A stretch of 64,000 bases of DNA from Ralstonia pickettii. GTDB lineage: Bacteria > Pseudomonadota > Gammaproteobacteria > Burkholderiales > Burkholderiaceae. The position numbers were made by a program, and so were the translations under genes. How positions within the stretch are numbered: the stretch's first letter is position 1; the number at the start of each line of letters is the position of its first letter. This document shows, piece by piece, positions 44,555-51,426 of this stretch. The notes under the pieces are model-generated. The model did no database searches. It saw only the letters and a program-made list of their open reading frames with translations, and was not told the DNA's origin. The DNA lies in the NCBI RefSeq assembly GCF_016466415.2, contig NZ_CP066771.1, positions 3,162,001 through 3,226,000 on the forward strand, read 5' to 3'.

Positions 44555-44884
44555 ATGCAGCCAGTCGTCCGAGTTTCGATTCTGCGGTGTCCGCCAGACA
44601 AGTTCGCCGAGATGCGCCAGATGATGAACGACCTCGAAGCCCTGCTCCGGCCCGGTATCGAGGCCATGCGCGGGTTGGTCGCGTTCTATGTGGGCGACGA
44701 CGAGGCGACATCGTCGCTGTCGAACGTGAGCCTGTGGACTGACCTGGACGCGGCCAAGCAGCTGGACACGTTTCGCCCGATGTTGGATTCGGCCAAGCCC
44801 TTTCTCGACAAGGGCGGCACGTTCGAGCGGCCGATCATGAATTACCTGCCGATGTGGGAGTTGAAGCCGGTGGCGAAGGTTTGA
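44555..44884 (+). CDS. Small conserved protein with antibiotic-monooxygenase-like (dimeric alpha-beta barrel) fold
   Basis: A 109-residue soluble protein. The order strand-helix-strand-strand-helix, with VRVSILRCPPDKFAEMRQMMNDL at the start and GLVAFYVGDDEATSSLSNVSLWTD in the middle, resembles antibiotic biosynthesis monooxygenase domains. The start MQPVVRV is chosen because GGAG lies about 7 nt upstream; a Met at 44543 is an alternative. A hairpin lies just beyond the stop. Confidence 0.68.
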   Translation: MQPVVRVSILRCPPDKFAEMRQMMNDLEALLRPGIEAMRGLVAFYVGDDEATSSLSNVSLWTDLDAAKQLDTFRPMLDSAKPFLDKGGTFERPIMNYLPMWELKPVAKV

Positions 44885-44902
44885 GGGTTTGTCGCTGCCC
44901 TG

Positions 44903-44927
44903 GCATTCCCGCCCGTCACGGGAATGC
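44903..44927. terminator. Possible bidirectional terminator hairpin
   Basis: GCATTCCCG (44903-44911) and CGGGAATGC (44919-44927) form a perfect 9-bp stem between convergent genes. There is no true T-run, so termination is only suspected. Confidence 0.45.
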
Positions 44928-44939
44928 GTCAACCTGTTG

Positions 44940-45308
44940 TTATTGGCTGTAACCACGCCGCTCTATGGCGGCTAACACATCCCACGTCTGCGGATCGATC
45001 TCGCGTCCCCCAAGCGACATCGAAACGTACGCGTCAATCGCATCCACAAAGCCTTTGATGAACGCCGGCGGGAACGACTGCGTAGAGAACACTTGAAGCT
45101 GTTCGCGCAGCATGCCCGGCCGGCATTGGCCGTGCGTGCACATGGCGGTGCGAGTTCGCTTGAGATACGCCTGTGCCGCGATGGCGCCGTTCAGGTAGGT
45201 GCGGTTCTTGGTCAGCCTGCCTGTGTCCGATGACGTGTGCGGTGGACTAGGCGACGGTGCTGGCGGGGACGGGTACGACGCTGGGCGCGTCCCGTCTGCA
45301 ATAGGCAT
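44940..45308 (-). CDS. Hypothetical protein downstream of a structured RNA
   Basis: A 122-residue protein I do not recognise. The first 40 residues are Pro/Ser/Thr rich (SYPSPPAPSPSPPHTSSD), the middle has two Cys (MCTHGQCRPGM) and the last 60 look helical (PPAFIKGFVDAIDAYVSM). No signal peptide or membrane segment is clear. AAGGAGG lies about 6 nt upstream of the ATG at 45308. It lies 52 bp downstream of the structured RNA at 45361-45437, and the leader between them carries a sequence complementary to that RNA, suggesting antisense control. The position matches that of the controlled gene in phage C4 systems, so it may be a phage-derived function. Confidence 0.6.
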   Translation of the reverse strand: MPIADGTRPASYPSPPAPSPSPPHTSSDTGRLTKNRTYLNGAIAAQAYLKRTRTAMCTHGQCRPGMLREQLQVFSTQSFPPAFIKGFVDAIDAYVSMSLGGREIDPQTWDVLAAIERRGYSQ

Positions 45309-45360
45309 GGAGCCTCCTTGGGATTGAAGGAGCCCCACCATCTCGGCGCTAAACGAGGGT

Positions 45361-45437
45361 GGCGGGCCTGACGATGGTGTTAGCGACCCGGTCCCAAGGA
45401 AACCGGTAGACCCGGAGGTCTCACCATCCGGCCCGCC
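45361..45437 (-). ncRNA. Three-way-junction RNA, C4-antisense-RNA-like
   Basis: On the minus strand, GGCGGGCC (45437-45430) pairs with GGCCCGCC (45368-45361), and GATGGTG with CACCATC (45428-45422 and 45379-45373), closing a junction with two further hairpins. These are AGACC-TCCG-GGTCT (45421-45408, a tetraloop) and CCGGT-nine-nt-loop-ACCGG (45406-45388). The segment GGTCGCTAAC (45388-45379) has complementary copies on both sides in the same transcript: GGTTTAGCGACC at 45513-45502 and GTTTAGCGCC at 45354-45345. Complementary sites before and after the RNA are, as I recall, the arrangement of phage P1 C4 antisense RNA. A TATAAT (45547-45542) lies upstream without a clear -35. Confidence 0.6.
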
Positions 45438-45886
45438 AAAGTAGGCGCGAACGGAAGCAGCAGTGCGACTGCATGCAGCAATCGTCCGCCTTGGTGTTTC
45501 AGGTCGCTAAACCAGGCTGCCGTTGGTGCGGCAGCGAGAGAATTATAGCGATGGGCGCTGCTTCCATCTTCCGATTCTGTGCACCGAGCCCACGGGCTCC
45601 AACGCCCGAGCGCCACAGTTTCAGGCGCGTCTGTCGACCTCAAACTTTCGATCTCGGCAGCCGGAGGGCTACACGCCACCGTCGAACAGTGGCGCCAGCC
45701 CCTCAGAGGTTCAAGCTCGACTATTGGAGGCCGACACTTGAGCCGCAAAGGCTCGTGATCGAGCAATGCAGCACGGCCACCAAGATGGACAACAGGTCGG
45801 TTGGATTTTCAGAAACGGCTCATGCATTTGCGGTCGTGCACCGTGTAGAAAGCAGGCTCCTCTGCCAACTTTCTCAGGAGCACGCA
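45438..45886. other. 449-bp stretch upstream of the amidase gene without a supported gene
   Basis: Several open frames cross it on both strands, but their proteins are Arg/Pro rich and unlike any family I know. It contains the possible promoter and upstream complementary site of the C4-like RNA (minus strand) and, near its right end, the AGGAG ribosome site of the amidase gene. The composition around 45780-46040 is less GC-rich than neighbouring genes, suggesting acquired DNA. Confidence 0.5.
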
Positions 45887-46246
45887 ATGTATGACGGCAT
45901 CTCAGCTGCAAACTATGCAGCAAGCAATATCGAGCCGAATAGTGTGGGCCGCTGCGCAGAATACGTGCGCAAGGCGATTGAATGGGGCGGTATTTCTTTG
46001 CAGCGCACCCGCTCGGCAAAGGACTACGGCCCATCATTGCTGGCCGCCGGGTTCCATGAGGCGATAGGCTCGCCGATGAAGGGAGACGTGATCGTGATTC
46101 AACCCGCCCCCGGGCACCCTCACGGACACATGGCGATCTACGATGGCTCCCACTGGATATCAGACTTCAAGCAGCTTCATGGTTTCTATCCTGGCCCGGC
46201 GTACAGAAGCGCCAAACCGGCCTACAAGACCTACCGTTATCACTGA
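45887..46246 (+). CDS. CHAP/NlpC-P60-like peptidoglycan amidase, possible type VI secretion amidase effector
   Basis: A 119-residue single-domain cysteine peptidase-like protein. The catalytic Cys lies in SVGRCAEYVRKAIEWGG (about residue 22) and the His in HPHGHMAIYDG, the order and spacing of CHAP and Tae-type amidases; the following SHWISDF may supply the third residue. There is no signal peptide, as in effectors delivered by a type VI system. AGGAG stands 7 nt before the ATG; the frame continues upstream to 45473 but that part has no homology. The next gene, 9 bp downstream, encodes a periplasmic DUF3828 protein and fits an immunity partner. No type VI structural genes are in the window. 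Tae2-like identity is a guess. Confidence 0.7.
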   Translation: MYDGISAANYAASNIEPNSVGRCAEYVRKAIEWGGISLQRTRSAKDYGPSLLAAGFHEAIGSPMKGDVIVIQPAPGHPHGHMAIYDGSHWISDFKQLHGFYPGPAYRSAKPAYKTYRYH

Positions 46247-46255
46247 GGCAAGCTC

Positions 46256-46711
46256 ATGACCCGCTTCCTTTCCCTGCTCGTTGCGGCGGTATGCGCCCTC
46301 GCGGTTGGGTCGGCATCCGCTGCACAGGCCGCCGTCTCGCAAAACTCGCCGGAGGCCGCAGCCATCTCGTTCTACACCTGGTTCATTCAGCATGATTCGG
46401 ATCAAACGTATCCGCTGAGCGAGCCGGATATCGAGCGCTATGTCGCCACAGATACCGTTGGCCGGTTGCGCAACGACTACGCACACGCCGGCCCGCCAAA
46501 TGGCGTGGACTATTTTCTCAAGGTGCAGGACTACGATAGCCGCGACTGGCTTGCCCATATTCAAGTGCAACGCGCGCTGATGCTGGGCGATGTTGCAGTG
46601 GTGCCGGTCTCTTTTGGCTCGCAAGACCCAGTGCATGTGCTGGTGTTTCTCAAGCGAGTGGATGCGACCTGGAAGATCATCAAAATCGACGACACCTGGG
46701 AGTACAGGTAA
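46256..46711 (+). CDS. DUF3828 periplasmic protein, probable immunity protein to the upstream amidase
   Basis: A 151-residue exported protein: signal peptide MTRFLSLLVAAVCALAVGSA followed by a DUF3828-like domain (NSPEAAAISFYTWFIQ at the start, VLVFLKRVDATWKIIKIDDTWEY at the end, the latter typical of NTF2-like/DUF4878-related folds). Periplasmic location and the 9-bp spacing behind a leaderless amidase are what is expected of a cognate immunity protein for a peptidoglycan-cleaving effector. Evidence for immunity is contextual only. Confidence 0.65.
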   Translation: MTRFLSLLVAAVCALAVGSASAAQAAVSQNSPEAAAISFYTWFIQHDSDQTYPLSEPDIERYVATDTVGRLRNDYAHAGPPNGVDYFLKVQDYDSRDWLAHIQVQRALMLGDVAVVPVSFGSQDPVHVLVFLKRVDATWKIIKIDDTWEYR

Positions 46712-46798
46712 ACAGTCCAGCAGAGAAACCCGGGCGTCGCAGCATGTGGCGCCTACCTTTCTGCAGCGCCTTTACACTCCCCCGCACATCAACTCCAC

Positions 46799-48772
46799 CT
46801 ACCCCACATTCATCGGCAGCAGCACCATCTGCTTGCCCTGCACATGCAGGCGTGTCTGAATCTCGAGCGGCGTCTGGTTATGCAGCCATGCGGTCAGGAA
46901 GTTGACTTGTTTGAAGATCAGCTTGCTGGCAAAGCACACGCTGTTCGGAAAGGCGTCCATCGTGGTTTCGGCCAGTCGGGTGAATTCGGCAATCGGGTGG
47001 GTGCCGAAGGCGATGCGGTAGTCGGCCGCCATGCCGTGCCGCCGGCAATGCGCGACGTAGTACTCCAGCGATGCGCCGATGGTCTGGCGCAGGTGGTCCA
47101 GGTGTTCCGCGCCCTCGTAGCTCTGTGCATCCACTTCGCCCACGGCCAGGAAGATGACGTTCTTGAAGTGGCCAGGAAACAGCCGGTTGACCCAGAGCAG
47201 CGCGTGCATGCTGGCGCCGCGATGCTTGCCCACCAGCAGGATGGCGGTCGGCTGCGACGGGTCAGGTGTTGCCGGCGCCGTGGCTGGGTCCACTACCGGA
47301 GGCTGGCCCGCAAACAAGGCGTCTTCCTTGGCGATCAGTGCGCGCGTTTCGTCGTAATGCCGCCGGATCAGGAAGCAGAGTGCGACCACCGCGCTGGTGA
47401 CGACCACGGTCAACCAACCGCCGGCCATGAATTTCTCGACCAGCGTAATGACGAGCACCGTACTGGTGACCGAAAGCCCAAGCGCGGACAGACCGAAGTG
47501 CGTGTACCAGTTGCCGCCATCGCGGCGGCGGCGCCACCAATAGGTGCACAGGCCCAGCAATGACAGGCTGAACGTCAAGAACACGTTGATGCTGTAGAGC
47601 ACCACCAATACCGCCACTTGGCCGTGCGTCCACAGCAGGATGATGACGCTGGCCACGCCCATCACGATGATGCCGTTCTGCCGCACGAGTCGCGTCGACA
47701 GATCACGGAAATGACGTGGCACCCATGAGTCCTGCGCCATGTTCGACAGCACAGCGGGGCCATCCAGGAAACCGGTTTGCGCGCCCACCAGCAGCAGGCC
47801 GGCCTCGAACGCAAGCACGGCGGCCAGCAGCGCACTGCGTGCGAAGGCGGAGTCCAGGCCCATGTGGTCGATCACGCTGCCGAACACCACGGCGTTCAGG
47901 GTTTGCCCTTCCACCGGCTTGGCCTGCCACAGCATGTAGAGCAGGATGATGCCGCCTGCCGTAAAGGCCAGCGACGTTGCCATGTACACCATGGTCCGCT
48001 TGCCTGCGGGAACACGCGGTTCGGCCAGCATGTTGACGTTGTTGGAGACGGCCTCCAGGCCGGTATAGGTACCGCCGCCCATCGAGAACGCGCGCATCAG
48101 CAGCCCGATTATCACCAGTGGCCCGAAGGCTTGCGACATGCCATGCGCCTCGCCGACGGCCTCGGGCACGACAGCCGCAAGGTGCTGGCCGTGTACGGCG
48201 ACGCCATAGATGATCAGACCGAGGTGCAGCACCACGAAGCCGATGAAGATGGGCAGCAGCACGAGGATGGATTCGCGCATGCCCCGAAAGTTGAGCCCGG
48301 TCATCAGTACAACCAGCACGATCTCGGTGCCCAGCTTGAATGCTTGCGCGCTCACGGGCAGCAGGCTGAAGAATGCGTCGACGCCGCTGGCAAGCGACGT
48401 TGCAACCGTCAGCACGTAGTCGACGAGGAGTGCGGCGCCCGATACGAGCCCGGGCCCGGGCCCGAGCAGCGCCGTGGCTACGCGGTAACCGCCTCCGCCA
48501 GTAGGAAACAGCTCGATGACCTGGTTGTAGCCCAGCGCGATGATGAACACCGTGGCAGCGGTGGCCAACGCAAGGAACAAGGCAAGCGGCGTGTGCTGGC
48601 CCAGCGCCAGGAAGGCTTCTTCCGGGCCGTAGCAGGAGGATGAGAGACCATCCGCACCCAGGCCGACCCACGCCAGCAGCGGCGTCACGGCAATGGCGTG
48701 TCGCGTGCGCGGGTCCAGCGGGTCCAATGGCTTGCCGAACAGCAACTGCCACATCTTGGCGAAGCGTGCCAT
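46799..48772 (-). CDS. APC-superfamily permease, KimA/KUP-like, probable potassium importer
   Basis: A 657-residue transporter with about twelve membrane segments (about residues 25-465) and a C-terminal cytoplasmic domain of about 190 residues. GLGADGLSSSCYGPEEAFLALG near residues 30-51 and NQVIELFPTGGGGYRVATALLGP resemble the KimA and KUP potassium transporters of the APC superfamily. The C-terminal part (ILLVGKHRGASMHALLWVNRLFP) looks like a universal-stress-type fold. The start MARFAKMWQ is chosen at the first conserved residues. It lies beside a universal stress protein gene and the kdp operon; KdpE-like repeats in the spacer suggest shared control. An amino acid substrate cannot be excluded. 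Confidence 0.75.
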   Translation of the reverse strand: MARFAKMWQLLFGKPLDPLDPRTRHAIAVTPLLAWVGLGADGLSSSCYGPEEAFLALGQHTPLALFLALATAATVFIIALGYNQVIELFPTGGGGYRVATALLGPGPGLVSGAALLVDYVLTVATSLASGVDAFFSLLPVSAQAFKLGTEIVLVVLMTGLNFRGMRESILVLLPIFIGFVVLHLGLIIYGVAVHGQHLAAVVPEAVGEAHGMSQAFGPLVIIGLLMRAFSMGGGTYTGLEAVSNNVNMLAEPRVPAGKRTMVYMATSLAFTAGGIILLYMLWQAKPVEGQTLNAVVFGSVIDHMGLDSAFARSALLAAVLAFEAGLLLVGAQTGFLDGPAVLSNMAQDSWVPRHFRDLSTRLVRQNGIIVMGVASVIILLWTHGQVAVLVVLYSINVFLTFSLSLLGLCTYWWRRRRDGGNWYTHFGLSALGLSVTSTVLVITLVEKFMAGGWLTVVVTSAVVALCFLIRRHYDETRALIAKEDALFAGQPPVVDPATAPATPDPSQPTAILLVGKHRGASMHALLWVNRLFPGHFKNVIFLAVGEVDAQSYEGAEHLDHLRQTIGASLEYYVAHCRRHGMAADYRIAFGTHPIAEFTRLAETTMDAFPNSVCFASKLIFKQVNFLTAWLHNQTPLEIQTRLHVQGKQMVLLPMNVG

Positions 48773-48960
48773 GGTGTCTCCCCTGCAGCAGACGATATCG
48801 ATGCGCGCGTCGTCGTCGCGAGAAGGGTCATTCCCACGCGTGCGCGCCGAGTTGGATGGCGTTCTAGTCGGCAATCTAAAACAACACCCTTCGCAACGCC
48901 ACAGATGCATGCCTGGGCTGGCTTGCTGTGATGGTCACCCGCAAACGCGCGGGCAAAGCG

Positions 48961-49010
48961 TTTACAGGATTTTTTTACAGCCACGCCAAGTCTCTACACG
49001 TTTTTAATGG
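48961..49010. promoter_or_regulatory. KdpE-like direct repeats upstream of the KimA-like permease
   Basis: TTTACA at 48961-48966 and again at 48974-48979, with CTACACGTTTTTA nearby (48994-49006). These T-rich repeats recur before usp and before torF-kdp. The site is about 190 bp from the permease start and 57-106 bp before a small plus-strand ORF. Confidence 0.5.
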
Positions 49011-49066
49011 CCGCCTCACTACCCTTGCATTGACTGGACTATGGGGGCGCAGCGCGCTCAATCATC

Positions 49067-49228
49067 ATGACTTTGGCCGCCAGATGGCTACTCGGCGCCG
49101 GTGCCGTGCTCGCCCTCGTGATGTTGTTCGTGGTGCTTTACCTGGATGAGCGAAGCGCGTCCCGGCGCTATGGGCGCGCAATCGAGCACCATGAGAAAGG
49201 GTTCTCGAACCCCGGGGATCCCTCGTGA
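49067..49228 (+). CDS. Small single-membrane-segment protein (uncertain)
   Basis: A 53-residue open frame starting MTLAARWLLGAGAVL, with one strong hydrophobic segment (about residues 8-26) and a charged tail (LDERSASRRYGRAIEHHEKG). No clear ribosome site is visible. The length and shape are typical of small membrane proteins that modulate transporters, and it sits among potassium genes behind T-rich repeats. It may equally be chance coding potential. Confidence 0.35.
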   Translation: MTLAARWLLGAGAVLALVMLFVVLYLDERSASRRYGRAIEHHEKGFSNPGDPS

Positions 49229-49306
49229 AGACTGCCGCTGCCGCTGATCCTGCTGGGCCGACGTCAGCCGACGCCGCGCCCACGGCGCATGCGGTACGCG
49301 CGTCCC

Positions 49307-49357
49307 TTTACACCTTTTTTATGGGCACGGGCCGCAGTCTTTACACCGTCTTTGCGG
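49307..49357 (+). promoter_or_regulatory. KdpE-like direct repeats upstream of usp
   Basis: TTTACACCTTTTTTATGG (49307-49324) and TTTACACCGTCTTTGCGG (49340-49357) are similar direct repeats 33 bp apart, about three helical turns. A -10-like TATAAC lies at 49367-49372. The usp start is about 120 bp downstream. Confidence 0.55.
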
Positions 49358-49477
49358 CGGCGTTCGTATAACACCGACAGGCCGTCACGCTGTTCAAACG
49401 GCCATAACCCCGGCACTGTGCAGGCAACGACCCGACTCACCCTGCCGCCGGTCGACCAACGTGATCAGGGTTACGCA

Positions 49478-49903
49478 ATGCTCAAGCTTCTCGTCCCCGT
49501 CAACGGTTCTCGCCACGCGCTCGACGCGGTTCGCCATGCAGCCTTTCTCTGCCAGGACCGTTGCGCGTCGGACATCGTGCTGCTCAACGTACAGACGCCG
49601 ATTGAAGGGGGACGCGCCAGCGCCTATCACTCGCTGCAGGCCCTGCGCGAGATTGAGGAACAAAGCGGTGAAGAGGCCCTGCGGCGGGCGCGCGCCATCT
49701 TGGACGATGCCGGCGCCCACTACGTTGCCCAGGTGCGGATCGGTCGCGTGGCCGAAACGATCGCGCAAACCGCTGCCGCCAACCAATGCGACATGATCGT
49801 CATGGGCTCGGCTGCCCGCTCACCGCTGGGCTCCCTCATGGCCGCCCGGCTGTCCAACCGGTTGATGCGCCTGTCTCGCATTCCGGTGACGCTGGTTCGC
49901 TAA
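49478..49903 (+). CDS. Universal stress protein (UspA family)
   Basis: A 141-residue UspA-type protein with an alpha/beta fold. The start MLKLLVPVNGSRHALDAV and the nucleotide-binding pattern near the C-terminus (MIVMGSAARSPLGSLMAARLSNRLMRLSRIPVTLVR, close to the G-2X-G-9X-G motif) are typical. It lies among potassium transport genes, and T-rich repeats precede it; such Usp proteins may bind the KdpD Usp domain, as described for E. coli UspC. This role is inference. Confidence 0.88.
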   Translation: MLKLLVPVNGSRHALDAVRHAAFLCQDRCASDIVLLNVQTPIEGGRASAYHSLQALREIEEQSGEEALRRARAILDDAGAHYVAQVRIGRVAETIAQTAAANQCDMIVMGSAARSPLGSLMAARLSNRLMRLSRIPVTLVR

Positions 49904-50357
49904 CCAGTGCGCCCGTACGCAGGACGCTCGTCGTCATGACGCAGCGTTGCCGCCATCCGCGCGGGGTGCCGGCCAACACGTGCGTAGCCATCAAAGTCGA
50001 CCGCGCCGGAGCCCGCCGCAATGCGCGTGGCCGTATTCCCCGAAATCCGACAACCAAGACCGGCGCTATCCGCTACGGGATGTCCCGCCTTTGCTCGGAG
50101 CTGTATCGGGGCCCGGTGTGTCTGGCTCGCGGGCACCCCTGATACAACTGGGGCAGTGATCGCCCGGGCAATCGACCGTTTTTACACGGCGTTTACACCC
50201 CTCCCCTGAAGCTTTATCCCGTTTTTATCCCCGCTTCCCTAATGTTGCACTGCACGCAGGCCCTGTGACGGGAGCCTGCCTGCACGCCGCATCCGGCCCC
50301 AGTTCACGCGCATCTGCGCCGGGCCGGGCGGCACCTAAAACAACAAGGGAAAGGTCC
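49904..50357. other. 454-bp intergenic region upstream of torF-kdp
   Basis: No supported gene. It contains the four helically phased T-rich repeats at 50181-50232 and a possible -10 (TAATGT, 50240-50245). The first 250 bp are featureless to my reading. Confidence 0.65.
50181..50232 (+). promoter_or_regulatory. Four helically phased KdpE-like repeats upstream of torF-kdpFABC
   Basis: TTTACAC (50181), TTTACACC (50192), TTTATCCC (50213) and TTTATCCCC (50224) start 11, 21 and 11 bp apart, that is one, two and one DNA turns. A possible -10, TAATGT (50240-50245), follows with no good -35, the layout of an activator-dependent promoter. As I recall, the E. coli KdpE site upstream of kdpFABC is a T-rich stretch with a TTTACACCCC-like core, a close match to the second repeat here. 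Confidence 0.6.
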
Positions 50358-51164
50358 ATGCAAGCCAACGTTTCTTTGCGCGCCACCGTCATGGGTGGCG
50401 TTGTCTTCTGTGCCGCAGCACTGTCGAGCGCGGCCGCATTTGCGCAGTCCACTGACGCTGCCCCGGCACCTGTTGCCGCCCCGGCTGCACCTGCCAGCCC
50501 GTTGACGGCCAACGTCACGCTGGCCAGCCAGTACCGCTATCGCGGTCTCATGCAGACCAACAACAAGCCTGCCATCCAAGGCGGCGTGGATTACGCGCTG
50601 CCCAACGGCTTCTACGTGGGCAACTGGAACTCGTCGATCAGCTGGCTGGGGGATTCCAACCCCAACGTGTCTGCCCCCATCGAGATGGATTTCTACGGCG
50701 GCTACAAGACCGAGCTGATGAAGGATGTGCCCATTGATGCGGGCGTGCTGCAGTACTACTACCCGGGCAGCTACCCCGACGGCTACACCCGCCCGCACAC
50801 CACCGAGGGCTATGCGCAGATCGGCTACGGGCCCGTCACGTTCAAGTATTCGCATGCGTTCTCCAACCTGTTCGGTTTTGCAGATAGCCACCACAGCCAG
50901 TACTTCGATCTGTCGGGCAACTTCGACACCGGTTTCTGGGGCCTGACGCTGAACCTGCACGTGGGCTATCAACAAGTGCCGCACCAAGTGGTGCGCACGT
51001 CCTATGCCGACTGGAAAGTGGGCGTGACGAAGGATTTTGGTTCGGGCTGGACAGCTTCTTTGAGCTACATCGACACGAATGCATCGCGTCTGGCCTACAC
51101 CAACACACGTAACAGCTACATGGGCAAGGCAACCGCCCTGCTCGCCGTGACCAAGACGTTCTAA
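50358..51164 (+). CDS. TorF-family putative porin (Gcw_chp)
   Basis: A 268-residue outer-membrane barrel of the TorF/Gcw_chp family. MQANVSLRATVMGGVVFCAAALSSAAAFAQ is the signal peptide; after an Ala/Pro linker the barrel begins LTANVTLASQYRYRGLMQTNNKPAIQGGVDY, the family signature, and ends with a terminal Phe (LLAVTKTF). GGGAAAGG lies upstream. It is followed after 31 bp by a small membrane ORF and kdpF, with no terminator between, so it is probably part of the kdp operon and could be a potassium entry pore. The role is inference. Confidence 0.88.
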   Translation: MQANVSLRATVMGGVVFCAAALSSAAAFAQSTDAAPAPVAAPAAPASPLTANVTLASQYRYRGLMQTNNKPAIQGGVDYALPNGFYVGNWNSSISWLGDSNPNVSAPIEMDFYGGYKTELMKDVPIDAGVLQYYYPGSYPDGYTRPHTTEGYAQIGYGPVTFKYSHAFSNLFGFADSHHSQYFDLSGNFDTGFWGLTLNLHVGYQQVPHQVVRTSYADWKVGVTKDFGSGWTASLSYIDTNASRLAYTNTRNSYMGKATALLAVTKTF

Positions 51165-51195
51165 CGACCACCACCCGAAGGAAAGGGGAGCGCAT

Positions 51196-51321
51196 ATGGA
51201 CCTCGTTTATCTCGCCGGCCTAGCGGTGCTGGCCCTGGCAGTGGGCGGATTGCTCGCCCTCTCCGGCCGGCTCGCCACCAAAGACCAACCCACCACGCAC
51301 GCGATGGAGAAACAGCAATGA
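51196..51321 (+). CDS. 41-residue membrane protein coupled to kdpF
   Basis: A short frame, MDLVYLAGLAVLALAVGGLLAL then a polar tail, with one membrane segment. GGGGAG stands about 5 nt before the ATG. Its TGA overlaps the kdpF ATG by four bases (ATGA), so the two are translationally coupled. It resembles KdpF in size and shape but its sequence is different. It may be an extra small subunit of the Kdp complex; this is unproven. Confidence 0.7.
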   Translation: MDLVYLAGLAVLALAVGGLLALSGRLATKDQPTTHAMEKQQ

Positions 51322-51407
51322 CCTGGCTCTATGTGCTGTCCGGGGCCATCACGGTGGTTCTGCTCGTCTACTTGTTCGTGGCCTTGCTCTGGCCCGAACG
51401 TTTCTAA
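51318..51407 (+). CDS. kdpF: KdpF, small subunit of the potassium-transporting ATPase
   Basis: A 29-residue hydrophobic peptide ([20 protein letters not shown]) ending LLWPERF, the usual KdpF form, which stabilises the KdpABC complex in the membrane. It overlaps the preceding small ORF and lies 19 bp before kdpA. Confidence 0.92.
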   Translation: MTWLYVLSGAITVVLLVYLFVALLWPERF

Positions 51408-51426
51408 CAACACTGCGAGGCACACC

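Noticed and set aside
45380-45766. 128-codon minus-strand frame overlapping the C4-like RNA
   Set aside because: No homology, atypical composition, and the RNA structure explains the sequence better.
49225-49371. 48-codon frame starting GTG that overlaps the small membrane ORF
   Set aside because: It covers the T-rich regulatory repeats and has no recognisable protein features.
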